Assembly: GCF_022539505.1 (NCBI RefSeq)
Contig: NC_061514.1
Coordinates: forward strand, 219,503,837-219,567,836
Direction: 5' to 3'
DNA: 64,000 nt
From: Lolium rigidum
Lineage: Eukaryota > Streptophyta > Magnoliopsida > Poales > Poaceae
The position numbers and the translations under genes were made by a program. The first letter of the stretch is position 1. Each line of letters opens with the position of its first letter. This document shows, in pieces, positions 49,467-60,570 of this stretch. The notes below the pieces were generated by a model. The model saw only the letters and a list, made by a program, of their open reading frames with translations. It searched no databases and had not been told where the DNA came from.

Positions 49467-49573
49467 GAGAGGAAGAATTGTTTCTCTTGTGGATATAGCA
49501 TGTGGAAGAGAATCAGTTTCTCTTGTGGATATAGCATGTGGAAGAGAATCAGTTTCTCTTGTGGATATAGCAT
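49467..49573. repeat. Three copies of a 36-bp tandem repeat
   Basis: Unit GTGGAAGAGAATCAG...GTGGATATAGCAT; two exact copies at 49502-49537 and 49538-49573 preceded by a diverged one. Confidence 0.8.
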
Positions 49574-50587
49574 CCCAACTTCGGAGTTGAAGGGGACACT
49601 AAGAGGGTTCTATGACATCTCTATATCTTTGTTGAAGAAGATACTTCAAAGTATATCCTATGAAATCTCTATATCTTTGTGAAGAAGATACTTCAAAAGA
49701 GTTCCACAACATAAAACTCTAGGATGTGGAAACCCAAATTATTTATCCATCCAGACCATCTCCATATGGTCGACACAACCTTTCCTGTACCCTTCCGGTA
49801 CTTCAAAACAAGTTCGTTCCTTTCATTTGCCAAACAATTTTGTAAACCAAAATTCATCAGGCTAAGCAACAGCCATTCCAACCGTCAATGACCGCGGACG
49901 CGGCTATTCGAATAGATTTAACTCTGCAGAGTGTGCACACTTTCCCCACAAGATCCGCGAGTCTATCATGTGGGCATCGTCCCTGCATATCAACTATGCC
50001 ATGACAAAAACTCGGACATAGCCTTTCGCCTATTCGTCTTATCACAGGATCATACCCTATGGAGTATGTACCTCCCCGGCACCGCGGCAGCTCACCTCAC
50101 TTTGAGCGTGACTCCACCGCCATGATAGGAGACCCATAGTGTCTTCTGGACGGGTAGCCCCGAAGGCATCCCGTTATACTATTGTCTCCACCAACGACAA
50201 TCCGGACTCGGGGGTACTCTTACCCTTGTATAATTGTGCGATGTCCCATGTTAAGAAGAACAAACTACGAGCTAAGCCCCGTGCCCACGTTGGGGTAATG
50301 TGGTTGCACAAAGTAATTGGCATGGGTGAATACTTAGGTGCCAACGTTTTCATAAACACAACCACTTTCCCTTTCTCATCATCTTTATCAAGATCCTTTC
50401 CTTTCATAAACATCCACTCAAGTAAGTTCGACTTACCCAAGGTTTTATCAAAACTTTTACAACAAGGTAAAACCTTGAGGGGTTCCCAACCTAAAGTTTC
50501 ATGCTGGAACTAAGACACCATATGGCTGTGATGATGGTCATCATGCCAATAAGGAGTGGAGAGGGTGAGATCAAAATAGTCATACTT
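49574..50587. other. Repetitive non-coding sequence
   Basis: It includes a second short duplication (CTCTATATCTTTG...GATACTTCAAA near 49618 and 49668). Open frames at 50139-50513 show no domain. Probably retroelement LTR debris. Confidence 0.3.
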
Positions 50588-51152
50588 GCTTAAGGTAAGC
50601 ATGTATGTTGACAACATAAGAGGGGAAACACTTTCATATTTTTGGTGCTAACCCAACCAAAACTAATTGAAATAAGGGTGAACAACCATATTTGACATAG
50701 TTAAGGTAGGTAGGCATCCTAATCTCAAAATGAGGGCACACCAAGATTATGATGGTATTACCACTACACTAACAAGGGGTGTAGGGGTGAATTGGCAAGA
50801 AGGGTCAGCTAAACTGCTTGAAGTCCAGGCAAAAAGGGGTACTCTTTCTACAACTATATTAGTATTAGTACCGAAATGCTTTAAACGGGAAATAGCTAAT
50901 GTAGAATTTATCTGATATAGAACACTCATATCCATAAAATGGTTTGAACTATTTACTAGAAAAAGGGGCACCCTGCCCTTTTTTTATCCAATGCCGAATC
51001 GACGACCTATCTATAAAAAAAGAGAATTTTTTTGGATTTTAAGAAAAAAAAACAATTCTATTAATTTTCATTTCCATTTATTTGGTTAGTTTTTATTAAT
51101 GAAATTGAAATTATTAACTAAAGGCCAAATCGAAGCTTAAGGTAAGCATGTA
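50588..51152. repeat. Segment bracketed by 18-bp direct repeats, possible plastid insert
   Basis: GCTTAAGGTAAGCATGTA occurs at 50588-50605 and 51135-51152. Between them, about 50760-51125 is AT-rich with homopolymers (AAAAAAAGAGAATTTTTTT) and resembles grass plastid intergenic DNA in style. I recognise no plastid gene there. Confidence 0.35.
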
Positions 51153-51293
51153 ACTCAACAAGGTAGGATGGCATAGCCATGATCATCATGACGCCAACAA
51201 ATCCTAAGATAAGCCTATGGTACGACCAAGAAGATCATCATGATCAAGACAAAGCATGAATTGACAAGATAAAGAGACTAGTGCACACAAGAT

Positions 51294-52890
51294 TGCTGGC
51301 GTGTAGTTGACACACGTCTGTTGGGAATCCCAAGAGGAAGGTGTGATGCGTACAGCAGCAAGTTTTCCCTCAGTAAGAAACCAAGGTTATCGAACCAGTA
51401 GGAGTCAAGGGCCACGTGAAGGTTGTTGGTGACGGAGTGTAGTGCGGCGCAACACCAGGGATTCCGGCGCCAACGTGGAACCTGCACAACACAATCACAA
51501 TACTTTGCCCCAACTTAACAGTGAGGTTGTCAATCTCACCGGCTTGCTATAAACAAAGGATTAAACGTATGGTGTGGAAAATGATGTTTGTTTGCGAAGA
51601 ACAGTAGAGAACAGAGTTTGCAGTAGATTGTATTTCAGATGTAAAAGAATGGACCGGGGTCCACAGTTCACTAGTGGTGTCTCTCCAATAAGATAAATAA
51701 CATGTTGGGTGAACAAATTACAGTTGGGAAATTGACAAATAGAGAGGGCATAACAATGCACATACATATCATGATGACTACTATGAGATTTAATCAGGGC
51801 ATTACGACAAAGTACATAGACCGCTATCCAAGCATGCATCTATGCCTAAAAAGTCCACCTTCGGGTTAGCATCCGCACCCCTTCCGAGTATTAAGTTGCA
51901 AACAACGGACAATTGCATTAAGTATGGTGCGTAATGTAATCAACACAAATATCCTTAGACAAAGCATTGATGTTTTATCCCTAGTGGCAACAGCACATCC
52001 ACAACCTTAGAACTTTCGTCACTCGTCCCGCATTCAATGGAGGCATGAACCCACTATCGAGCATAAATACTCCCTCTTGGAGTTACAAGTATCAACTTGG
52101 CCAGAGCCTCTACTAGCAACGGAGAGCATGCAAGAACATAAACAACACTTATATGATAGATTGATAATCAACTTGACATAGTATTCCATATTCATCGGAT
52201 CCCAACAAACACAACATGTAGCATTACAAATAGATGATCTTGATCATGATAGGCAGCTCACAAGATCTAACATGATAGCACAAGAGGAGAAGACAACCAT
52301 CTAGCTACTGCTATGGACCCATAGTCCAAGGATGAACTACTCACACATCAGTCCGGAGGCGATCATGGTGATGTAGAGTCCTCCGGGAGATGATTCCCCT
52401 CTCCGGCAGGGTGCCGGAGGCGATCTCCTGAATCCCCCGAGATGGGATTGGCGGCGGCGGCGTCTCTGGAGCTTTTTCCGTATCGTGGTTCTCGGTAAAA
52501 GGGTTTTCGCGACGGAGGCTATAAGTAGGCGGAAGGGAAGAGTCGGAGGGCTGACGAGGGGCCCACACCATAGGGCGGTGCGGGCCCCTCCCTGGCCGCG
52601 TATGGTGGCGGCGCCTCGTGGCCCCACTTCGTATCCCCTTCGGTCTTCTGGAAGCTCCGTGGAAAAATAAGACCCTGGGCGTTGATTTCGTCCAATTCCG
52701 AGAATATTTCCTTTGTAGGATTTCTGAAACCAAAAACAGCAGAAAACGACAGAATCGGCTCTTCGGCATCTTGTCAATAGGTTAGTCGGAAAATGCATAA
52801 TAATGATGTAAAGTGTGTATAAAACATGTGAGTATTGTCATAAAAGTAGCATGGAACATAAGAAATTATAGATACGTTTGAGACGTATCA
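51294..52890 (-). repeat. 3' LTR of copy B
   Basis: 1597 bp, minus strand starts TGATACGTCTCAAACGTATC. Same GC-rich block as the other copies (about 52540-52620). The left terminus (TGCTGGCG on plus) differs slightly from the usual. Confidence 0.8.
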
Positions 52891-55501
52891 AGCATCCCCA
52901 AGCTTAGTTCCTACTCGCCCTCGAGTAGGTAAACGATAACAAGGATAATTTCTGAAGTGACATGCTATCATAATCTTGATCAATACTATTGTAAAGCATA
53001 TGAGATGAATGAAGTGATTCGAAGCAATGGTAAAGACAATGATTAAACAACTGAATCATATAGCAACGACTTTTCATGAATAGTACTTTCAAGACAAGCA
53101 TCAGTAAGACTTGCACAGGAGTTAACTCATAAAGCAATGAATTCTTAGTAGAAAGCTTTGAAACAACACAAAGGAAGATATAAGTTTCAGCAGTTGCTTT
53201 CAACTTCAACATTATCTCATGGATAATTGTCAACACAAAGTAATATGATGAATGCAAATAAGCAAGTATGTAGGAATCAATGCACACAGTTGACACAAGT
53301 GTTTGCTTCTAAGACAGAAAGAAGTAGGTAAACTGACTCAGCATAAAGTAAAAGAATGACCCTTCGCAGAGGGAAGCATGGATTACTGTTTTTGTGCTAG
53401 AGCTTTTCATTTTGAAAACATAGAAACAATTTTGTCAACGGTAGTAATAATTCATATGTGTTATGCATAAGATGTCCTATAAGTTGCAAGCCTCATGCAT
53501 AGAGTACCAATAGTGCTCGCACCTTGTCCTAATTAGCTTGGATTTACATGGATTATCATTGCATAACATATGTTTCAACCAAGTGTCACAAAGGGGTACC
53601 TCTATGTCGCCTGTACAAAGGTCCAAGGAGATAGATCGCATTTTATTTCTCTTTTTTGATAGATCTCAACTTAGGACATCCATACCGGGACAACATAGAC
53701 AACAGATAATGGACTCCTCTTTAATGCATAAGCATTCAACAACAGATAATATTCTCATAAGAGATTGAGGATTGATATCCAAACTGAAACTTCCACCATG
53801 ATTCATGGTTTTAGTTAGCGGCCCAATGTTCTTCTCTAACAATATGCATACTCAAACCATTTGATCATGATAAATCACCCTTACTTCAGACAAGACGAAC
53901 ATGCATAGCAACTCACATGATATTCAACAAAGGTGTAATAGTTGATGGCGTCCCCGAAACATGGTTACCGCTCAACAAGCAACTTATAAGAAATAAGATA
54001 CATAAGTAACATATTCAATACCACAATAGTTTTTAAGGCTATTTTCCCATGAGCTATATATTGCAAAGACAAGGAATGAAATTTTAAAGGTAGCACTCAA
54101 GTAATTTACTTTGGAATGGCAGAGAAATACCATGTAGTAGGTAGGTATGGTTGACACAAATGGCATAGTTTTTTGGCTCAAGGATTTGGATGGACGAGAA
54201 GAATTCCCTCTCAATACAAGGCTTTGGCTAGCAAGGTTGTTTGAAGCAAACTCAAGTATAAACCTGTTCAGCAAAACTTACATAAGAACATATTGCAAGC
54301 ATTATAAGACTCTACACTGTCTCCTTGTTGTTCAAACACCTTAACCAGAAAATATCTAGACTTTAGAGAGACCAATCATGCAAACCAAATTTCAACAAAC
54401 TCTATGGTAGTTCTTTATTAATAGGTAAAAAGTACATGATGCAAGAGCTTAAACATGATCTATTTGAGCACAACAATTGCCAAGTACCAAATTATTCAAG
54501 ACATTATACCAATTACCACATGAAGCATTTTCTGTTTCCAACCATATAACAATGAACGAAGCAGTTTCAACCTTCGCCATGAACATTAAAAGTAAAGCTA
54601 AGAACACCAGTGTTCATATGAACGAGCGGAGCATGTCTCTCTCCCACACAAAGAATGCTAGGATCCGATTTTATTCAAACAAAAACAAAAACATACAGAC
54701 GCTCCAAGTAAAGCACATAAGATGTGATGGAATAAAAATATAGTTTCACTAGAGGTGACCTGAAAAGTTGTCAATGAAGAAGGGATGCCTTGGGCATCCC
54801 CAAGCTTAGATGCTTGAGTCTTCTTGAAATATGCAGGGATGAACCACGGGGGCATCCCCAAGCTTAGACTTTTCACTCTTCTTGATCATATTGTATCATC
54901 CTCCTCTCTTGATCCTTGAAAACTTCCTCCACACCAAACTCAAAACAAACTCATTAGAGGGTTAGTGCATAATCGAAAATTCACATATTCAGAGGTGAAA
55001 TAATCATTCTTAACACTTCTGGACATTGCACAAAGCTACTGAAAGTTAATGGAACAAAGAAATCCATCCAACATAGCAAAACAGGCAATGCGAAATAAAA
55101 GGCAGAATCTATCAAAACAGAACAGTCCGTAAAGACGAATTTTTCAGGGGCACTTAACTTGCTCAGATGAAAAAGCTCAAATTGAATGAAAGTTGCGTAC
55201 ATATCTGAGGATCACGCACCTAAATTGGAAGATTTTTCTTGGTTACCTACAGACGGGGCTACTCAATTTCGTGACAGCAAGAAATATGTTTCTGCGCAGT
55301 AATCCAATTCTAGTATCAACCTTACTATCAAAGACTTTACTTGGCACAACAATGCAATAAAATAAAGATAAGGAGATTTTGCTACAGTAGTAACAACTTC
55401 CAAGAATCAAATATAAAACAAAAGTGCAGAAGTAAAATAATGGGTTGTCTCCCATAAGCGCTTTTCTTTAACGCCTTTCAGCTAGGCGCATAAAGTGTGA
55501 A

Positions 55502-55849
55502 TCAAGTATTATCAAGAGATGAAGCATCAACATCGTAATTTGTTCTAATAATAGAATCATAAGGTAACTTCATTCTCTTTCTAGGGAAGTGTGCCATACC
55601 TTTCTTGAGAGGAAATTGATACTTAATATTCCCTTCCTTCATATCAATGATAGCACCAACAGTTCGAAGAAAAGGTCTTCCCAAAATAATGGGACAAGAT
55701 GCATTGCATTCAATATCCAAGACAACAAAATCAACGGGGACAAGGTTATTGTTAACCGTAATGCAAACATTATCAATCCTTCCCAAAGGTTTCTTTCTAG
55801 AATTATCAGCGAGATTAACATCCAAATAACAATTTTTCAATGGTGGCAA
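55502..55849 (-). pseudogene. Athila-like protease C-terminal fragment
   Basis: Frame of 115 codons with CNASCPIILGRPFLRTVGA and IDMKEGNIKYQFPLKK, the end of the retroviral-type aspartic protease in Athila gag-pol. The catalytic triad lies upstream and is missing, cut by copy C at 55853. The frame ends at TGA or another stop at 55502 rather than running into RT, consistent with the large deletion. Confidence 0.7.
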
Positions 55850-56428
55850 GTGATACGTCTCAAACGTATCTATAATTTCTTATGTTCCATGCTACTTTTA
55901 TGATGATACTCACATGTTTTATACACACTTTATGTCGTTATTATGCATTTTCCGGCACTAACGTATTGACGAGATGCCGAACAGCCAGTTGCTGTTTTCA
56001 GAAATCCTACAAAGGAAATATTCTCGGAATTGGACAAAATCAACGCCCAGGGTCTTATTTTTCCACGAAGCTTCCAGAAGACCGAGAGGGATACGAAGTG
56101 GGGCGACGAGGCGCCGCCACCATAGGGCCGCGCGGCCAGAGGGGGGCCGCGCCGCCCTATGGGGTGGGCCCCTCGTCAGCCCTCCGACTCCGCCCTTCCG
56201 CCTACTTAAATCCTTCGTCGCGAAAACCCCAGTACCGAGAGCCACGATACGGAAAACCTTCCAGGGATGCCGCCGCCGCCAATCCCATCTCGGGGGATTC
56301 AGGAGATCGCCTCCGGCACCCTGCTGGAGAGGGGAATCACCTCCCGGAGGACTCTTCATCACAATGATCGCCTCCGGACTGATGTGTGACTAGTTCACCC
56401 CTGGAGTATGGGTCCATAGCAGTAGCTA

Positions 56429-57702
56429 CACTAGTAGAAAAAGAGGCTTCCGTCCACCCTCATTAGTCCCGGAAATATTCGAACCGCGACTAAAGGGGGC
56501 TTTAGTCGCGGTTCGGGAGGCGACCCGCGACTAATGCTCCATCCGAGACGAAAGGGTACCCCTTTAGTCACGGTTGGTAATACCAACCGAGACTAAAGGG
56601 CTATGGAGGGATGCGGCCGGCGGAAAAACCTTTAGTCGCGGTTGGGTACACCAACCGCGACTAAAGGGTACAACTTTAGTCCCGGTTGGTGTCCCGGTTG
56701 GGCCCACTTTCAACCGGGACTAAAGGATCCCCCTGTGGATCGCCTTTTTTTGGTTTGTAAAATACAAAAGAAAATGATAGAAAATTCAAAAAAAAAATTG
56801 TTTTCAGATTCTTGAATGTTATGCAACCTACTATTCGAAGAAATTAAGAAATTCAAATTTTCACTTTTTTTTGCAAAAAAAGTTCAAAAAATGGTAAAAC
56901 CGCTTTAAATTATGGATTTTACATTTTTTTTAATTTTTCAAAAAAATAAAATTAATAATTGCATCCAGCATAAAGATTACTATTACTTTTACCCAATTTT
57001 TAGATTTTCAAATTTTTAGGTTTTGGCAAAAAAAATATTTAAAAATTAAAAAAATTAAAAATAATAAAAAATTAAAAATAATAAAAATTAAAATGTTAAT
57101 GTTTATTTATTTATTCACGATTATTATTACATCATTATTTTTGTTTATGAAAAAAATTATTTGAAATTCAAACAATAAAAAAATGTGACATCGACCAACA
57201 TGTTAATAGGATTGATATGATACTAGTATCACATACATGTGCGCGTAGCAATTGGATGCGGGACGGAACGGAACTCGGAAGTTAAGCGTGCTAGAGGTGA
57301 AGTAGTGGGAGGATGGGTGACCGAGCGGGAAGTTTGACCACGAGTAAGTAATTTGACTAGAGATAAGTGTAGTTAGAGATACAGACTAAGCTATGCAAAT
57401 AACTGAAATAATAGAAATTCTGAAAAAAAATAAAAAAAAACGGAGCGAAAAAAAATTAGAAACCCAAATGAATTAAAAAAAATTAACGAAATAGCCTTTA
57501 GTCCCGATTGGGGACACAAACCGGGACTAAAGGTCCTTCGCCCAGGCGCACCCTAGCCGCCCACGTGGACGGACCTTTAGTCGCGGTTCGTAAGCAACCG
57601 CGACTAAAGGGGGGGCTTTAGTCGCGACCATTTAGTCCCGGTTGCGCAACCGCGACTAATGGCAGTTGCGAACCGGGACTAAAGCCCTTTTTTCTACCAG
57701 TG
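56429..57702. mobile_element. Non-autonomous CACTA element
   Basis: Begins CACTAGTAGAAAAAG and ends TTTTTTCTACCAGTG, flanked by the 3-bp duplication CTA (56426-56428 and 57703-57705). Both ends carry many direct and inverted TTTAGTC(C/G)CGGTT subterminal repeats. The centre is AT-rich and non-coding, except for a 5S-rRNA-like segment. No transposase. Confidence 0.9.
57271..57345 (+). ncRNA. 5S-rRNA-like segment inside the CACTA element
   Basis: Collinear with the 3' two-thirds of plant 5S rRNA. GAACTCGGAAGTTAAGCGTG and AGGATGGGTGACC match the GAACTCCGAAGTTAAGCGTG and AGGATGGGTGACC portions, then GGGAAGT and CGAG follow in order. The two internal promoter elements, A-box-like (57279-57296) and C-box (57311-57322), are the best-kept parts. 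The 5' third of 5S is absent, so it is a fragment, not a functional rRNA gene. Confidence 0.7.
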
Positions 57703-58725
57703 CTAGATGGTTGTCTTCTCCTCATTGTGCTATCATGTTAGATCTTGTGAGCTGCCTATCATGATCAAGATCATCTATTTGTAATGCTACATGTTGTGTT
57801 TGTTGGGATCCGATGAATATGGAATACTATGTCAAGTTGATTATCAATCTATCATATATGTGTTGTTTATGTTCTTGCATGCTCTCCGTTGCTAGTAGAG
57901 GCTCTGGCCAAGTTGATACTTGTGACTCCACGAGGGAGTATTTATGCTCGATAGTGGGTTCATGCCTCCATTGAATCTGGTACAGTGATAGAAAGTTCTA
58001 AGGTTGTGGATGTGCTGTTGCCACTAGGGATAAAACATCAATGCTTTGTCTAAGGATATTTTTGTTGATTACATTACGCACCATACTTAATGCAATTGTC
58101 TGTTGTTTGCAACTTAATACTGGAAGGGGTTCGGATGATAACCCGAAGGTGGACTTTTTAGGCATAGATGCATGCTTGGATAGCGGTCTATGTACTTTGT
58201 CGTAATGCCCTGATTAAATCTCATAGTAGTCATCGTGATATATGTATATGCATTGTTATGCCTTCTTTATTTGTCAATTGCCCAACTGTAATTTGTTCAC
58301 CCAACATGCCATTTATCTTATGGGAGAGACACCACTAGTGAACTGTGGACCCCGGTCCATTCTTTACATCCGAAATACAATCTATCGCAAACTCTGTTCT
58401 TTACTTGTTCTTCGCAAACAAACATCATCTTCCACACTATACATTTAATCCTTTGTTTACGAGCAAGCCGGTGAGATTGACAACCTCACTCGTTACGTTG
58501 GGGCAAAGTACTTTGATTGTGTTGTGCAGGTTCCACGTTGGCGCCGGAATCCCTGGTGTTGCGCCGCACTACACTCCGTCACCAACTACCTTCACGTGAT
58601 CCTTGACTCCTACTGGTTCGATAAACCTTGGTTTCGTACTGAGGGAAACTTGCTGCTGTACGCATCACATCTTCCACTTGGGGTTCCCAACGGGCGTGTG
58701 CTTTACGCGTATGAAGCTAAATTTC

Positions 58726-58743
58726 TGGCGCCGTTGCCGGGGA
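58726..58743 (+). promoter_or_regulatory. Athila-type primer-binding site of copy C
   Basis: TGGCGCCGTTGCCGGGGA, the standard form. Confidence 0.85.
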
Positions 58744-58974
58744 GATCAAGACACGCTGCAAGGGGAGTCTCCCACATCCAATCTCTTTACTTTGTTTTTG
58801 TCTTGCTTTACTTTATTTTATTTACTGCTTTGTTTGCGCTTTATATCAAAAATACAAAAAAAATAGTTGCTAGCTTTACTTTACTTACTGTCTTGTTCTC
58901 TATATTAAAAAAACACAAAAACATTAGTTACTTGCATTTACTTTATTTAGTTTACTTTATTTACTACTGCTAAA

Positions 58975-60570
58975 ATGAATACTCCTGAAAATATCAAGTT
59001 GTGTGACTTCACTAGCACAAATAATAATGATTTCTTGTGCACACCTATTGCTCCACCTGCTACTAAAGCAGAATTTTTTGAAATTAAACCTGCTTTACTA
59101 AATCTTGTTATTATAGAGCAATTTTCTGGTGTTAGTTCTGATGATGCTGCTGTCCATCTTAATAATTTTGTTGAACTTTGTGAAATGCAAAAGTATAAGG
59201 ATGTAGATGGTGACATTATAAAATTAAAATTGTTTCCTTTCTCCTTAAGAGGAAGAGCTAAATATTGGTTGCTATCTTTGCCTAAGAATAATATTGATTC
59301 ATGGACCAAATGTAAGGATGCTTTCATTGGTTGATATTATCCTCCCGCTAAAATTATATCTTTGAGAAGTAGCATAATGAATTTTAAGCAATTGGATAAT
59401 GAACATGTTGCTCAAGCATGGGAGAGAATGAAATCTTTGGTAAAGAATTGCCCTACCCATGGACTGACTACTTGGATGATCATCCAAACCTTCTATGTAG
59501 GATTGAATTTTTCTTCGCGGAACCTATTGGATTCAGCCGCTGGAGGTACCTTTATGTCCATCACTTTGAGGGCGGCGAAAAAGCTTCTTGATAATATGAT
59601 GATCAATTACTCTGAATGGCACACGGAAAGAGCTCCACAAGGTAAGAAGGTAAACTCTGTTGAAGAAACCTCCTCCTTGAGTGATAAGATTGATGTTATT
59701 ATGTCTATGCTTGTGAATGGTAGATCTAATGTTGATCCTAATAATGTTCCTTTAGCTTCATTGGTTGCCCAAGAAGAACATGTTGATGTGAACTTCTTTA
59801 AAAGTAATAATTTCAACAACAATGCTTATAGGAATAATTACGGTAACAACTATAGGCCATATCCTTCTGCTAATGGTAATGGTTATGGTAATTCTTATGG
59901 GAATTCTTACAACAATAATAGGAGTGTACCCCCTGGTCTTGAAGCCATGCTTAAAGAATTTATTAGTACACAAACTGCTTTTAACAAATCTGTTGAGGAA
60001 AAGCTTGATGATATTGATATTCTTGCTTCTAAGGTTGATAGTCTTGCCTCTGATGTTGATCTTTTAAAATTGAATGTTATGCCTAATGAAGATAAAGATA
60101 TTAAGTCATTTGCTATAGCAAACGCCATCCAAGATCGAATTAATGAGAATATTAGATTGATGGCTGAATTGCATGCTAGGTGGGAAAGAGAATAAAACGA
60201 AAAACTAGCTAAAGAGAATAATGTAGCTAAAGTTTGGACTATTACAACCACTAGTAATGTTAATGCTTCACATGTTGCTACACCCCCTACTTTCAATGAT
60301 AAAATAATTGGTATTGGCAATGTTTCTACTCCTAGTGCAAAGCGTGCAAAACTGCCTGAAACTGCTGAAATTGCTAAAACTGCTGAAACTGTTTGTGATA
60401 AAACTGCTGAAATTTTTCAAAATATTGGGGACAATGATCCCATTGCTGTAGATCATAATGGTTTAGATTTTGATGATTTTCACATCTCTGAAGTTATAAA
60501 GTTCTTACAAAAACTTGCTAAAAGTCCCAACGCTACTGCTATAAATTTGGCCTTTACAAAACATACTAGC
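58975..60570 (+). pseudogene. Athila-like gag with two in-frame stops
   Basis: Starts MNTPENIKLCDFTS. The retrotransposon gag domain is clear at residues 40-130: FSGVSSDDAAVHLNNF, LKLFPFSLRGRAKYWL, SWTKCKDAF. TGA at 59332-59334 is followed in the same frame by YYPPAKIISLR and a long open stretch with an Asn/Tyr/Gly-rich NNYGNNYRPYP segment and heptad-like helices (EEKLDDIDILASKVDSL). TAA at 60193-60195 is again followed in frame by NEKLAKENNVAK. The frame is otherwise intact to the truncation near 60570. Two point stops make it non-functional. Confidence 0.85.

Larger units (their letters stand above)
51294..55852 (-). mobile_element. Athila-like copy B, minus orientation, deleted
   Basis: LTR at 51294-52890, purine tract (AGCATCCCCAAGCTT on plus) at 52891-52905, then interior up to a protease remnant at 55502-55849. 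RT, RNase H, integrase and 5' LTR are absent. It is interrupted at 55853 by copy C in the opposite orientation. Confidence 0.8.
55853..58714 (+). repeat. 5' LTR of copy C, split by a CACTA element
   Basis: Matches the other Athila-like LTRs on both sides of 56429-57702. Reading GTAGCTA then AGATGG across the insert restores the usual order. Its right end is ATGA instead of ATCA. Confidence 0.8.
55853..60570 (+). mobile_element. Athila-like copy C, plus orientation, truncated
   Basis: 5' LTR 55853-58714 (about 1585 bp without the CACTA insert), PBS at 58726, then gag. It stops near 60570, with no protease, pol or 3' LTR. The junction with copy B is exactly at the LTR start TGATACG, so C inserted into B. 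Confidence 0.8.

Noticed and set aside
57271..57345. Functional 5S rRNA gene
   Set aside because: The 5' third is missing, several core bases differ, and it lies inside a transposon rather than a 5S array.
59607..60320. Minus-strand frames opposite the Athila gag
   Set aside because: Antisense shadows rich in Ile/Thr; the sense strand has the clear gag domain.
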